A stretch of 64,000 bases of DNA from Pezicula radicicola (lineage: Eukaryota; Ascomycota; Leotiomycetes; Helotiales; Dermateaceae): contig PDUO01000103.1 in assembly GCA_003008705.1 (NCBI GenBank), positions 1 through 64,000 of the forward strand, written 5' to 3'. How positions within the stretch are numbered: position 1 is the first letter of the stretch; each line of letters opens with the position of its first letter. Below are positions 1-10,726 of this stretch, piece after piece. The translations under genes were made by a program, and so were the position numbers. The notes below the pieces were generated by a model. It saw only the letters and a program-made list of their open reading frames with translations. It was not told the origin of the DNA and did not search any database.

Positions 1-1330
1 TTAATAGTAATACCCTATCTATCTTGAATTATCTTATTAAATACCTTATAGATAATATATAACTTAGCTTTATTATCCTAGTTAATTAGCTTAACTAACT
101 AATATAATTCTATAGAGTTAAACTAGACTAGGTACTAGACCTATCCTATAAATCATAGCTATAGATTTAGCTCAAGAGACTTATTAATAACCTTGATCTT
201 CCGACGTTAGGCTACCTAGACTTAGTTCCGGCCCTTATTAATTACTCTCTCTATCCTATCCTATATACTCTCGAGCTAGAGACTACTCTAGAGACTACTC
301 TAGCTCTTAACTCTCTTACTAATCTTGAAATACCTTGACTTTAGACCTTAGATAAAAAACTACTAGTATTATACCTTACTCCGCTATAGTATAGATACTA
401 TAATCTAGTTAGTATTCTTCTTCGACTATTCTTTTTTATTTAGATTCTCCTAGTTATATTCTATCTTATAATACCTTTATATTTTCTATATATCTTTATA
501 AATATACTAGTATAGTAATTAGTTATTAATACTATAGAATATATACTATAGTCTATTTATCTATAGTAGTAATAATACTTAAATAGACTCTAATATATCT
601 ATTAAGAATAAGAAGAGATTCTAGACTAGAATATCTTAATTAGGAATTAATCCTATAATATACTTAATCTAGTCTATAATCCTTTANTACTCCTCCTTTC
701 TAAATCTATATAAACTATCTATACTAAAGTAGACCTTGATCTCACTAGGTAATATAGTATATTAGTACTTCTTATAAACTATAACTCTAAATATTAGTAG
801 ATAGTTAAACTAGTCTATAGTTAGTTTATAACTTAGTTATTAGTTACTTAGTTATTTATAACTTAGTTATCTATAGTTTAGTTATTTATAACTTAATTAT
901 TTATAACTTAATAGTTTATAGCTTGATTATTTATAGCTTAACTAGTTTATAACTTAATTACTTTTATTACTTAGATAATTATTTATTTTAAATATAATAT
1001 TAATATAGACTCTATCCTCTATATATCTTCTCTTCTTCCTATATAATATAAACCCCTATATATATAAGTCTACCTAGGTTATCTAAGCTTAAGAGCGATG
1101 AATACTAAAACTATAAGAATAAGTATAAATAATTATAATATACCTCTAACTTTAAATTTTATAATTCTAAGAATAGGGTTAGAATCACTATATATAGTTT
1201 ATTATTTCTTGATATTTATAGCTTCTTATATAACCTCCTTCCTACTTATTTTTATAAACNAACCTAGCCCTNAAAATAAACCAACCTAGCCCCTATATCT
1301 TATAACCGCCTTATTCTGCTACTACTAAAA
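1..1330. repeat. AT-rich, RIP-like island
   Basis: The stretch is dominated by A and T with abundant TA dinucleotides and many stop codons in every frame, as RIP-mutated repeats look in Pezizomycotina. Single N bases occur at 687, 1260 and 1272. No recognisable protein survives; the short frame at 1098-1289 is low-complexity and includes two N-containing codons. It is probably a decayed transposon, but the parent element cannot be named from the sequence. Confidence 0.75.
805..962. repeat. degenerate tandem repeat of about 16-18 nt
   Basis: A word close to AGTTATTTATAACTTA recurs roughly eight times with small substitutions and length changes. It lies inside the AT-rich island and is probably a minisatellite or the remains of a repeated element. 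No function can be read from it. Confidence 0.6.
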
Positions 1331-1335
1331 TTAAA

Positions 1336-2250
1336 TTAACCCAGCCCTGGGTTAGTTAAGTAATAAGAGATAGGAAGACGGACTGTATAGAACTCTTCAG
1401 AGATATATTTAAATTTGATTAAACAGTCCAGCACTCTTTCTAATGCATCTATATGTACATTTTTCAGCAAGATGATATCCGGAGATTTAAATAATCGATA
1501 ACGTGCCCAGAACAAGATGCCCCTTATGTCTCCATTTTCAAGGCTCTTGCAGTCCACAGAGAGGAGAGTGATGTCACTAATGTCTTTCAATCTTGGGTCT
1601 GTACTTCTCGGCCTAATTAAAGCGTCACGGGAGGATTTGGGATGCAGCCATTGCCAGTTCAGGAAGTTTTCCGCCTCTGCAGCCACCAAGTTCTGAGAAT
1701 ATATAAAATCTGAAGCCAACGTCCAAAAACCTCCAGACAGAGGTAATTATATCGGATCTTGAACGGCTGAATCCGCACAGATAGATAGCAGCTTATACGG
1801 CAAGCACAGCCCGCTCATCGCCTCAAACATTAAGATGCAAGTAGAGTAAGGTTCCTGGCTCGCAGCTTGCAACGTATCATTTTCGATCTCGGTACTAAGT
1901 GCTCCGCCCCTGAAATAGCTATTAAACAACTCGAATCCGCGTTCCAGCTCGGTTGGTCTTTCAATCAATATTAGAAGTAGCATTTCCAGGTTGGTGGAGG
2001 ACCAAGAATACCTATTCGCACCTATTAATACATCTTGCGCATCCTCGTATGGAATACTAAGTGGAGGATCGAGTGTACTCGATATAAGAGCGACGAGCAA
2101 AAGTGGCCTGTCGCAGTCTGGTTTGTTCTCGAATGGATATATGACTGTGGCATTCTCCATGTTTAGTTGCAGCTTGTGTAAATGCACATAGTAGAGAAAC
2201 GTTAGGTATTCGAATCCCCACCACTTATGTTGGATATCTTCCTTAGTCAT
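1336..2250 (-). pseudogene. decayed ORF with one in-frame TAA, unrecognised (possibly NLR C-terminal part)
   Basis: Two open segments (2250-1750 and 1746-1336) lie in one frame and are separated only by a TAA at 1749-1747. Reading through gives about 304 codons of ordinary composition between AT-rich islands. A CAA-to-TAA change (C to T) would explain the stop and is the kind of change RIP makes. The protein is helical and Leu-rich (LLLVALISS, LEMLLLILIERP). That loosely resembles the C-terminal regions of fungal NACHT/STAND proteins, but no diagnostic motif is present, so the family is only a guess. The first segment opens with ATG at 2250. Intergenic AT-rich DNA on both sides suggests a captured remnant rather than a working gene. 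Confidence 0.5.
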
Positions 2251-2965
2251 ATGGAATTTACTTCCTACTAAACTAATAAAATCTATAACCCGAGATAACG
2301 TTAGTTGTGTTCTATCTTTCCTTATAGCTCTATTACTATCTTAAGTCGACTTTGTAGGATGTAGCGGATAAGATAATATAGAACGTATAGATTAAAGCAT
2401 CTAGGGACTAGTGAATTTATAAAGAACAAATCTATTTTTTCTCTATAGTCTAGTTTAATTCCTTGATTTTTAAGAAGCAGCTTAAATTTACTATATAACT
2501 TTATCCTAGCGAAAGAAAGAAAGTTAGAGAGACCTTACAAAAAGGGATTTTCAGGATTGTCGACGCCTAGGTCCTTCTAATTCAAGTAGCTTCTAAGTAC
2601 CTCGGAAACTTACTCTAGTCTTATAAATTTAATTTAATCTGATTGCAGACGCTGTTTATAAATATAGTGTAGCTGTTTAAGAATAACTTCGCCTATCTAG
2701 GCTAAGCCGTTTATACTATCTAGAACTTGTTTCTCTTCTTCCGAAAGGACTCTAGTTAGTACTTTGTACTTAAGGCTATAACTAATATTTATAAACGAGT
2801 CTATAATAACCGACTAGATCTAAATCTTGACCTATTGTTCACGATATACTAGAGGTATATCCCTCTAACTTAATATTAATTTGTTTTATAGCTTAACATC
2901 GCTTTTGACTTTCTCTTTCTGGTTCGGATTTAAAGTAACCGACCGATACTCTACTATATAGCTAC
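2251..2965. repeat. AT-rich, RIP-like island
   Basis: A/T-dominated sequence with stops in all frames separates the two decayed ORFs. A few less mutated patches (around 2560-2620 and 2730-2760) interrupt it. No open frame of note. Confidence 0.6.
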
Positions 2966-2969
2966 AAAA

Positions 2970-3526
2970 CTACTTTGTGTTAGGATCGCCAGATGGCGTA
3001 GGAGCTAGTTGATCTGGTTCCAGATCTTTCTCGTTACCATAGCCAACGAGTCGAACTTCCTTCCGTTCGCCATTTAGCATCGAAAAGATAGCTTCTAGTT
3101 TGAATGTCGACTCGATCACTTCGATCACTTTGTCTTGATCAGAGGGAAAATAAAGAGCGATTCGAAGGCCGAGAATGGTGAAGTGATACTTCTGAGCACC
3201 CAAAACAAATATGAGGTACCCTTGGTACCTTTTTGGAGCGTGAAATCGAGTTCGCGATGATATTCGTAAAGTCTGCGGCTCAGCGAATCCTTCTCTTTGA
3301 CTCGGGCTGTCACGACGCATTTTATACCTTTGTTGCCTAGTTTGCGTTCCACGAAATCCTTCATGCATGTGAGAAATGATTCCAGCCGTGATCTCTTTTG
3401 CTCCAACTTTTCAAGGAAGTCCTGAACAGGCTGGGATTTCGGTTGGGGGTTGATCCGTTCTGGGTCCCATAAACTTTGTATAAAGGTATTGGGCCCCTCA
3501 GGGGAACAAGAGGATGTCATGGACAT
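2970..3526 (-). pseudogene. RelA/SpoT-like (p)ppGpp synthetase-domain fragment, frame broken
   Basis: The 5' frame (3526 downward) contains GIKCVVTARVKEKDSL. This matches the start of RelA/SpoT nucleotidyltransferase domains, where an R-x-K-x-x-x-S-L element follows a helical lead. The next expected element, GLRIALYFPSDQDKV (family pattern D-L-x-G-x-R-I-x-x-Y-F-P), lies just downstream but in another frame, within the overlapping 3368-2970 ORF. The shift falls between about 3245 and 3180. A 37-nt GT..AG stretch sits there, but removing it does not restore the frame and it is shorter than a normal fungal intron, so an indel is likelier. The frame ends at 2970 soon after the YFP motif, so the rest of the catalytic domain is missing. 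Fungal RelA/SpoT-domain proteins are accessory genes of uncertain role. The start ATG at 3526 is followed by a plausible N-terminus. Confidence 0.55.
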
Positions 3527-3639
3527 GGTGTAATCAAGCGATATGCCACTACCACAAGGTGAAGAAGAAGTTGAAAAAGAAGAATGGGGTGGATCTCACC
3601 GTGCTTAGTCGATTTCCCTAGCACGTGTACACCCTACGA

Positions 3640-3945
3640 ACATGTACATTTTTACGGACAATTTACCTACTATTATTAACTTTAATTAATTATAACTATA
3701 CTAATATTAAGCTATATAATGCCTATTAAATTTATCTAATTATACAAGAGAATAATAAGATTACTAAGCTAAGTACTATTAGACCTTTTAGTACTACTTC
3801 CTAATTGGTGTTTTCTTTACTACTTTATATATTATTGCTTTTCTACTAGTAATGGAATTAACTAGATGTATAATCTCCGTTAATTGCTTAACTAGCTTAG
3901 TATATAGGATAGATTTAGGCATCAACTAGTGTCCTATCGAATCCA
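3640..3945. repeat. AT-rich, RIP-like stretch
   Basis: Short A/T-dominated stretch full of TA dinucleotides between the RelA/SpoT remnant and more balanced DNA. No gene seen. Confidence 0.5.
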
Positions 3946-4818
3946 GTCGAATGTATCCCTACTCGGTGAGCAGATCAACTGGAGCAAAGCTTTGTAGAAT
4001 TACGGTAATAGGAGACTGGTGGTATGTCTCCACGGCTTCCACAGCATGATGTGGCAGTGGTACGTCCCTATGGGCCTGTACCTTTTGCCGTCTCCAACTG
4101 AGCTAGTATGCCTCACGCTGCAAGTGTCCTGGAACGGTGAGGCTCTGGTGGATTGTCGGCGACTTTGGCGTATCGTCTGATGCTTTTAGAACCCCATGTC
4201 CTGTGCTATGGCAGTGCCAGAAGTCGCATGGCCACTGAGAACCAGCGTCTGAGTGCATTAAGCCATGAAACCCCTTGCGATGGTTGGTTTGTGAAGTGCA
4301 GTGGACTTAGGCCACGCTCGGTGACTTGTCTGACGTGTAAGCCAGCTAGTCGTAAGAATGCTACCCTATATGCATGGAGTTGACTTTGCATGTTGGCATA
4401 TGGCTGCGAGTGGTGTATATTAAAAGGTGGTCGACCCTGCTACCGGAATGGCTATATCGGTCCACGCAGTTACACAACGGCTTCGTCTTTCGCATAAGGC
4501 TCCGCTAGAGTTGCAGACTGAATTGCCTCCCCACGAGCAAGATTAATGTTCGAGGTAGGCACACCAGCATTTGCCAACAACTAGTAGCAGCCCCTCTTGC
4601 GCCTAGAAATCGCTTGTTCACGCTCACGATGTCGTGTTAGTATACGGCTCTGCATGAAAGGTTGGGACAGGTGAGTGTAAAACCATGGTTGAGAGCACAG
4701 CCTCAGAGCCTGGGAGATTGAGTTGTCGCTGTCCACCAGCGTTTCTGCTCCCTACACTTATAAAATTTAATCGACATCCCGTCTAACCACCAAAAAGCCA
4801 GCGGCCAAAGTTTCAACT
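3946..4818. other. no recognisable gene
   Basis: Base composition is ordinary here. Overlapping small frames occur on both strands at 4153-4391, but neither has a family motif, splice support or a convincing start. I see nothing I can annotate. The last 60 bases could be the promoter of the decayed ORF that follows. Confidence 0.4.
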
Positions 4819-5211
4819 ATGTCTTTGTTCGGTGTCAACCCCAGCGATTTAACCATGGTTCTCAAGGCTCTCAAGAGGTTGGCCAGAATACTGAATGGAG
4901 AAGCAGTGCCAAATTTCAAGAGGTGTGCTAAAGTCGCAACGCACCTCGATACCTTTGCCGTAGATCACGATATTCAAAACAGTGACCCTTTTAAACATAT
5001 TCGACGGGATATAGAGATGCTGTTAGGAGAATACTACGACAAGATCAAAAAATTCTAGTATTTTCTCGGTCCGCGTCGTGTTCGAAGATCATTCCGGGGT
5101 GCAATTGCCAAAATAATATGGTCTAGGCGTGCCAAGACCCTGGAGGAGCTACACCTGGAGATCAATAGCAGGATCCGCTTAGTTTGTATTACTATTCTAA
5201 CATCTATGATG
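4819..5211 (+). pseudogene. N-terminal domain fragment of an NLR-like fungal protein, in-frame TAG
   Basis: ATG at 4819 opens 79 codons (MSLFGVNPSDLTMVLKALKR...) ending in a TAG at 5056-5058. Beyond it the same frame stays open for 51 more codons to TAA at 5209-5211. The read-through part (RRSFRGAIAKIIWSRRAKTL) is the Arg/Trp-rich segment I would expect next in the conserved N-terminal region of fungal proteins that often precede NACHT or ankyrin modules. This suggests the TAG is a nonsense mutation, for example CAG to TAG. After 5211 the sequence degrades into AT-rich DNA, so no nucleotide-binding or repeat domain is left. Family assignment is from memory of the domain's look, not from a search. 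A short intact protein of 79 residues is the alternative. Confidence 0.45.
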
Positions 5212-6235
5212 TAAGTCGTGACCGTCAGATCATACGGTTGTTTAATTCCCAGGTCGAGTTCTAGCTAGCGTGGAAGCAACAAGAGTAAACGTTTAAGTTC
5301 TACCGGGTTTCTTAGGACTAGGGCCTGTCCCTCGCCCGTCTACTAGTAATCACTTCGTTCTCGAAGATGTATGTCGGGAGGTTTATTTAATCTCCTTTAG
5401 GTATATTTTAAATTAGGAGGTTAGTCCTCTAGATAAGATAGATGTCAAACTACCCTCGAAGACCTATAAGTTAACCTATTTTTTAGTATATCTATGAATT
5501 CCTTCTTTAAGTATTCCCTTACAATTATAACGGGTATAATACTATTAAGATAAGATACTACGTTCTATATAATGCTAGTACTAGAAAGGATATTCTACTA
5601 AGCACCCCCTATGTAAAACCTAGCTAAGATATAATCGGACGAGACGAACGCATCGAGATAAATATTATCCTCCCGTATTAGGACTCTAACACTAAAAGAT
5701 GTCCTAAATAGAAGACTCGTCGCAGACATACTTTGTATATAGTCGTAGTATAGTATATCAAATATTCTTAAGTCTAGTATATATCCCAGCTAACGTTAAA
5801 GCAGTCATTAATACGACCTCTAGGTTCGATTTATAGACTTATCTAAGGACAAACTAGATCCTCTCACCTAATTTGTAATCGATAATATTCGTGAAAGCCG
5901 TCTACGCGCCTTCGTCACAGACTCTATTACAGAGATTAAGCGAAACGGCTACTTAAAATGCGAACGGAAGCGAGCATCAGTTGAACGAGCTAATCAGCCG
6001 CGACATCCTAGGACTAAGTACCTATTCTTAGGGAGAAATCTTCTAGCCACACTCTGAAATCAAATACTTTTAGCGGGTGACACTCTGTCTTCCGCAATAG
6101 CTAAGCTTTGGGCTAGATACGTCCTACTCAAACTTCTAAGATTTACAGAACACTTTATAATTGTATTATAGAAGGCAAATAATTATCTTCTTACTTTCTT
6201 AAATAACTATTATTAAAAACATCTTAAGTTTATAG
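5212..6235. repeat. decayed, AT-leaning DNA
   Basis: Many stops in all frames and TA-rich words mixed with less altered patches. It lies between the NLR-like remnant and the 3' end of the TBC gene, and probably holds the mutated remainder of that remnant or of a transposon. No frame worth calling. Confidence 0.45.
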
Positions 6236-6241
6236 TCTAAC

Positions 6242-8875
6242 TTACTTTAATCTCTTCCTTGAGAACAATGTACCCTTCCGTGCTAATACTACATCACCAT
6301 TTGCTATCGCCCGTTCTTCTGCATACCCGGCTCTCCTCTCCGCCCTGCGCGTTTCTATGGTAGCCTGACTTAAATGCCCAAAGCCGTTCCTCCTCCTAAA
6401 AAAGCACACATCGATAAGCGCATTGACGTCGATGAGTCTGCGTGGGATTGTCTGGACCACCTGGAAGATTTCCATGGGATCGCTCACTGCGCGGATTTCC
6501 TGTTCGCCGACCTTGAATATAGCAAGCGCGATCCGGAAAAGTGTCTTGGAACCTTCGAGGAAAAAGGAATCCCAGACCCGTAGAGTTGTCTCAATCGGGA
6601 GAGTGCCAATGAAGCAAGACATAAACCAGGCGGTGCAGCACAGAGTAATTGGAGGAAGCCGCATAGACACTTTGCCATCTCCAGCAGTCCCGTCCAGCTC
6701 GCCACCGATTTTACCCCATATGGCAGGCATAGTTTCTTTTATCGAGGTCATTAGTACGCCTAGGTCTACATTGGCACCCTCGAGATTAACTTCGTGCGTG
6801 CCGGGAAGGTATACGCGTGTTATAATGTTGAGCATCCAAAAGGATTTCTCTTCGTCCATGAACAGAAGCAACAGTCCGGCGAGGAAGTTGAGCGACTGAC
6901 AGTATCCAATTTTGGGGTTGTAGATGGAGAAGGCTTGCAGTACACGACGCAGCGACTGGAGAATAGGCGTCTCTGGGTGCTCGAATGGCGGGTGGCCATC
7001 TCCTGCATTGCCATCGCCCTCAGGGACATCAGGCTTGAACTTCACATTATCTGGGAATGTGCGATTGAGATCTCGCTCAATAATTTCATTGTCGGTTTCG
7101 GCGACGGCGCCTGCAGCTGCCTTTGAGATGAGATCTTCATATACACCGTAGTGCTTTGCAACCATAGCGGAACCTCCAGCGTAGTAAAACCAGGCTTCGC
7201 CGCGCCATTCCGGGGGAATACCTTTCCTGACAAACCGTTTGATTTTGGCGGACTTTGCAGGGAAACGCATTGGATTCTGGGTGGGCAGATCACTATCTTT
7301 AAGTAATGCCACCCACTTCTTCCGTCGACGGGCAAGGTACTCTGTATATGGACCATTCCACGCATCATACTGCTCAATCGTGATGTATTGCGTCTTCTTC
7401 CGAAAGCCATACCGATCGCGATCGATATCTGCTTTAACCTCTTCATTGACAGGAGTATGAGCCTCTTGTAAACGTGTTGGTTTCAAAGAACCACCTTGCG
7501 GCTGCAGGTGGAGGAGATCCTCTGGTGGACTGGCATGGGTTTCACCCGGAGCCACGTGAGTTTGTAATTGAAATATTGCAGACGAGTCTCGAATGATTGG
7601 TCGCGATTGGGGTTCAGGAGAGACAGTACCGATTACCTCTTCGGCGCGAGACGCCGTTACTCTGTCCGAATTGGCCGTTGGGGGTCTCGTTGTTCCATGG
7701 TGGTCCTCGACTTCAGAGTCAACAAACCCGCCAGAGTACATTCCAATGGCATCGTCAACACTCATACCCTCATCCCTTCCGTAAACCGATGTTGCAGAAC
7801 TACTCCTTGTCATAACACTGCTCCTCTCTGTTCCACTAGTCCCTACATAACTTGAACTGGTTGTCAGAGCCGATCGGAAACTAGCACGGACTTCCTCACT
7901 ATCGGGTCCGTTTGGCCGTGGTATTGGGTCGCGGCGGTTCGCAAGAGAAGAATTATCTGGTGCAGGATGACCTCTCGCAGGTCTGCTGTAGTTTGTGTTT
8001 GACAAATTCCTCTGCCTCGAGTACAACGAATCAGGGGCATGGTAGTCGGGAATGGAGGAAGAAGCGCGTAATGGTGGAGTTGGGTAGTTATTAACATTTG
8101 ATTGTGAAGAAGAGGTGGAAAGACCGCGGTCACGCACATTCGTGGACCACTGCGTTGGAGTCTGCTCCTCGTCGTATGCTGGAAGTGGAAATGTATTTGC
8201 GTTCTGCAGCAATGGCTTTGGAGGCTCATTTCCGCGCTTGATACTTGGTGCTCGAGGCCTAGAAAAGTTTTCTGGGGTCCGCGAGCGGTCGGGTGTCCTC
8301 CTGCCATCGGGACTGTGAGAAGAGTGGTGTACATTGTTCAAGGCTCGAAGTCGTGAGGCTTCAGAAGGCCGTTTCTGTACACTATGCGGGGTATTGGGGA
8401 TGCTCGTAGTACTGGTGGTATGGGTGGCAGTGGTGACGGAGGTCGGCTGCAAGATGCGGTAGGAGTCATTGCTAGGTCGGTCATGTGAGGTTACAGGGCG
8501 TTGAGTATTGTGCTGGGGCTCTGTCTGAGGGGAGTTCGTTGGACGCCTATGAAGATTGGCCTGCCGTTGTGAAGTCACTGGGGTTATGGGGGACGCAGTA
8601 TCTGCTCTAGTAGGTTCCCTAGAAGAAGTGCGAGGTCTGGCGGGGTAGAGACTAAATTTCATGCTTCGCTGCCGTTTGACATGGAGACTGCTATCAACAG
8701 ACCCGGGGGGGTACTCGTTGGGAGCCGCAGGCGACGCAGTGAAGGAGTTGGGCGTCTCCAGTGGATGGTGACCATTGTGTGTATATCCATTGTGGTACGC
8801 ATCGACACCGTTCATTGTGATACGACCTCGGCCTCTACTGAGTGTAAGCTCAAGCGCTGGCTCTGGCTCTGCCAC
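6242..8875 (-). CDS. TBC-domain Rab GTPase-activating protein, Msb3/Gyp3-like
   Basis: A single open frame of 877 codons. Residues 1 to about 490 are Ser/Pro/Thr-rich and look disordered. A TBC domain follows. It opens with KGIPPEWRGEAWFYYAGG, carries the catalytic arginine finger as IERDLNR (I-x-x-D-x-x-R, near residue 595) and the glutamine finger as GYCQSLNFLAG (Y-x-Q, near 657), and ends around SFFLEGSKTLFRIALAIFK. Both catalytic fingers are intact, so GAP activity is expected. The wording of the domain (RTFPDN, NLEGANVDLGVLM) is closest to yeast Msb3/Msb4, which act on Sec4/Ypt-type Rabs in exocytosis and polarity. The exact Rab is inference. ATG at 8875 is the first in frame; a second in-frame Met lies about 20 codons in. 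The C-terminus is basic. Overlapping frames on both strands are shadows. Confidence 0.9.
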   Translation of the reverse strand: MAEPEPALELTLSRGRGRITMNGVDAYHNGYTHNGHHPLETPNSFTASPAAPNEYPPGSVDSSLHVKRQRSMKFSLYPARPRTSSREPTRADTASPITPVTSQRQANLHRRPTNSPQTEPQHNTQRPVTSHDRPSNDSYRILQPTSVTTATHTTSTTSIPNTPHSVQKRPSEASRLRALNNVHHSSHSPDGRRTPDRSRTPENFSRPRAPSIKRGNEPPKPLLQNANTFPLPAYDEEQTPTQWSTNVRDRGLSTSSSQSNVNNYPTPPLRASSSIPDYHAPDSLYSRQRNLSNTNYSRPARGHPAPDNSSLANRRDPIPRPNGPDSEEVRASFRSALTTSSSYVGTSGTERSSVMTRSSSATSVYGRDEGMSVDDAIGMYSGGFVDSEVEDHHGTTRPPTANSDRVTASRAEEVIGTVSPEPQSRPIIRDSSAIFQLQTHVAPGETHASPPEDLLHLQPQGGSLKPTRLQEAHTPVNEEVKADIDRDRYGFRKKTQYITIEQYDAWNGPYTEYLARRRKKWVALLKDSDLPTQNPMRFPAKSAKIKRFVRKGIPPEWRGEAWFYYAGGSAMVAKHYGVYEDLISKAAAGAVAETDNEIIERDLNRTFPDNVKFKPDVPEGDGNAGDGHPPFEHPETPILQSLRRVLQAFSIYNPKIGYCQSLNFLAGLLLLFMDEEKSFWMLNIITRVYLPGTHEVNLEGANVDLGVLMTSIKETMPAIWGKIGGELDGTAGDGKVSMRLPPITLCCTAWFMSCFIGTLPIETTLRVWDSFFLEGSKTLFRIALAIFKVGEQEIRAVSDPMEIFQVVQTIPRRLIDVNALIDVCFFRRRNGFGHLSQATIETRRAERRAGYAEERAIANGDVVLARKGTLFSRKRLK

Positions 8876-10143
8876 TCCAACAGACGTTTCTTGTCAATCC
8901 GAGGGACATGTGCGGGTGGACGTTTGCAGCTCTTGGGGCCTGGTAGCGATTGTGAACAGCTGCGAAGATAACGGCAGATGAGATAGATGGAGTGTTATGG
9001 GATTGGACGTAATGCGATGCAATGGCAGTCGAGTATGGAATGCTAGCGGCCAGTTGCAATAGTGGAGGATTGGGGAGTTGAAGGTGCGAGTTCGAGTTCA
9101 AGATCGTAGAAGGGAGAGAGTAAGAGGGGCAGGACGAGGGAGAGGATCTGGTGCATGTACTTGAATGTTTCGTGGTATTCGCGATGGGGGTCAAAGCTGA
9201 AGCGTGGCCGGTGGACTGCTCTTATATATTAACGACTCGAAGTATCAGGTTGATAGATGCTCCTTGCTGTGGCCAAGCGTTCCATTCCGGTGAATTAGGT
9301 ACTGTAAAGTATGCAAAAGCGTTGTCTGGAGCGTGGCGTGAAAGTATGGCCAGTAGAGTGGAGGACGGTGTGGTAGAAGAAACGAACTCGCTGGGGCTGA
9401 TATTCTGTTGACATATAGGTTCTATGAAGCAATAAAATATATAAATTACCTGGGTACTACTACTACTGTCCGGAGTACATCTCCCGCATGCAACTGCACT
9501 ACTGGCGGTGGGAACGCGCGCTGTCTTTGTGCACGGGCGCGCGAACCCTTGTCTCCGATTTTGTATCTGAGAGCATTGCGTCGGGTCTACTTCAGACACC
9601 GCTGGTAATACTATACCCGTCTACGGATTCTGTACAGTACCAGTACCTTTACTGTACATTTTCCTCCTTGCTACTCCGTATACTGTAGGTACAGTACATG
9701 TCCAAGATTGCCTTATAGCCAAGGTATGCCGGTGGAAGAGATAGGGTTTGGTCACACATGCACACTACCACTAGTACTAAAAAGTATTAGAATACCAAGA
9801 GAAAGCATCTTCGGTGATCATCGGAGCTCAACAGAACATGAGCACCAGAGGACATCTCTTTTGTCAATATTGTTCAGCGGCAGTCGCAGCTCTGGCTGTC
9901 CAAGAAACAATGACCTCTCTATCTGCTATCCGCTATGGTCCTGTATCCCCAGCAATGAAATCGTCGTCGTCTTCGGCATCCCAGCCTCCCTCATCTGTGT
10001 CCCAACCCTGAAGTATGCTCCGTTTTGAAATGTAACCGTAACGCCCACCTGTGCATGTGCCTGCATCTCACTTCATGTTGTTTTCCCTAACAGCACAATC
10101 CCTCATTGCATCGACCTCCGCTCCGCAGAAGCTATGTTACTTC
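8876..10143. other. intergenic; promoter of the TBC gene, then no recognisable gene
   Basis: Upstream DNA of the TBC gene runs to the 3' end of the E2 gene. It holds two copies of a TGTACAGTAC-type word (9631-9640 and near 9689-9700). Frames at 9151-10260 have no family motifs. Nothing else is supported. Confidence 0.5.
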
Positions 10144-10726
10144 TCACCTTGCGTACTTCTTGGTATATTCCTTTGCCTCCTTGATGAAGCCAGCCTTATC
10201 TTCCTTGAACTTCTGTGCGATGGATGCCTCGACTGCATCATCCGGATTGGGCTCAACTAACAGCTGTTGAGCAGCGGTGAGGACAGACATGATCTTACTC
10301 GACGGCTTCCAGACATCGCCCTTCAGCATCCCCAGACACATCGAGCCTTTGTCATCGAATGTAACGTTGGGGTGCCATATCTTGGTCTTGAAATTGAGCG
10401 TAGGTGCCTTGAAAGGGTAATCGTTTGGGAGGACGAGAAGGAGTTTGAATTTACCGCCCTGGTAAGATGTCAACACGCTAGCCCGAGGGACGAGAAAAAA
10501 ATCAGTAGTGAGGAGTGAGTACCGCGTATGGGGTTCCTTCAGGACCGTCCATCACAATGTTCCATTCATGGACGTTGGCCTCGTTGGCGAGGCTGACAGT
10601 GATGCCGGCAGGAGGAGTGGTGGTGACCTCAGCCAGTTCCTATCGTGACCAAGTTAGAGTACGATACCAGGTGCAGTGGGTGTGATATTTGATTACCTTG
10701 CCGATACGCTTCTGCGAGTTGGCCAT
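10144..10726 (-). CDS. ubiquitin-conjugating enzyme E2
   Basis: Three exons read from splice signals: 10726-10697 (10 codons, starting MANSQKRIGK), 10639-10523 and 10458-10144, all joined in phase 0, giving 153 residues. This is the usual size of a single-domain class I E2. Motifs in order are the N-terminal helix, the PEGTPYAGGKF turn, the YPFKAP segment, the HPNV signature and the active-site Cys 90 in GSMCLGML, with VWKPSSKI following. The protein charges ubiquitin as a thioester and passes it to E3 ligases. Which yeast UBC it equals is not decidable by eye. Introns have GT..AG ends (GTAATC..ATAG and GTACTC..CCAG). The exon 2/3 junction falls inside the conserved PYA-GGK loop, which supports the model. 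Confidence 0.9.

Noticed and set aside
6374..8334. Plus- and minus-strand open frames inside the TBC gene
   Set aside because: They are other-frame shadows of a long, well-supported coding sequence and have no motifs.
8850..9194. Minus frame of 114 codons upstream of the TBC gene
   Set aside because: Low-complexity Ser/His/Pro content in the probable 5' leader; no family signal and another frame than the gene.
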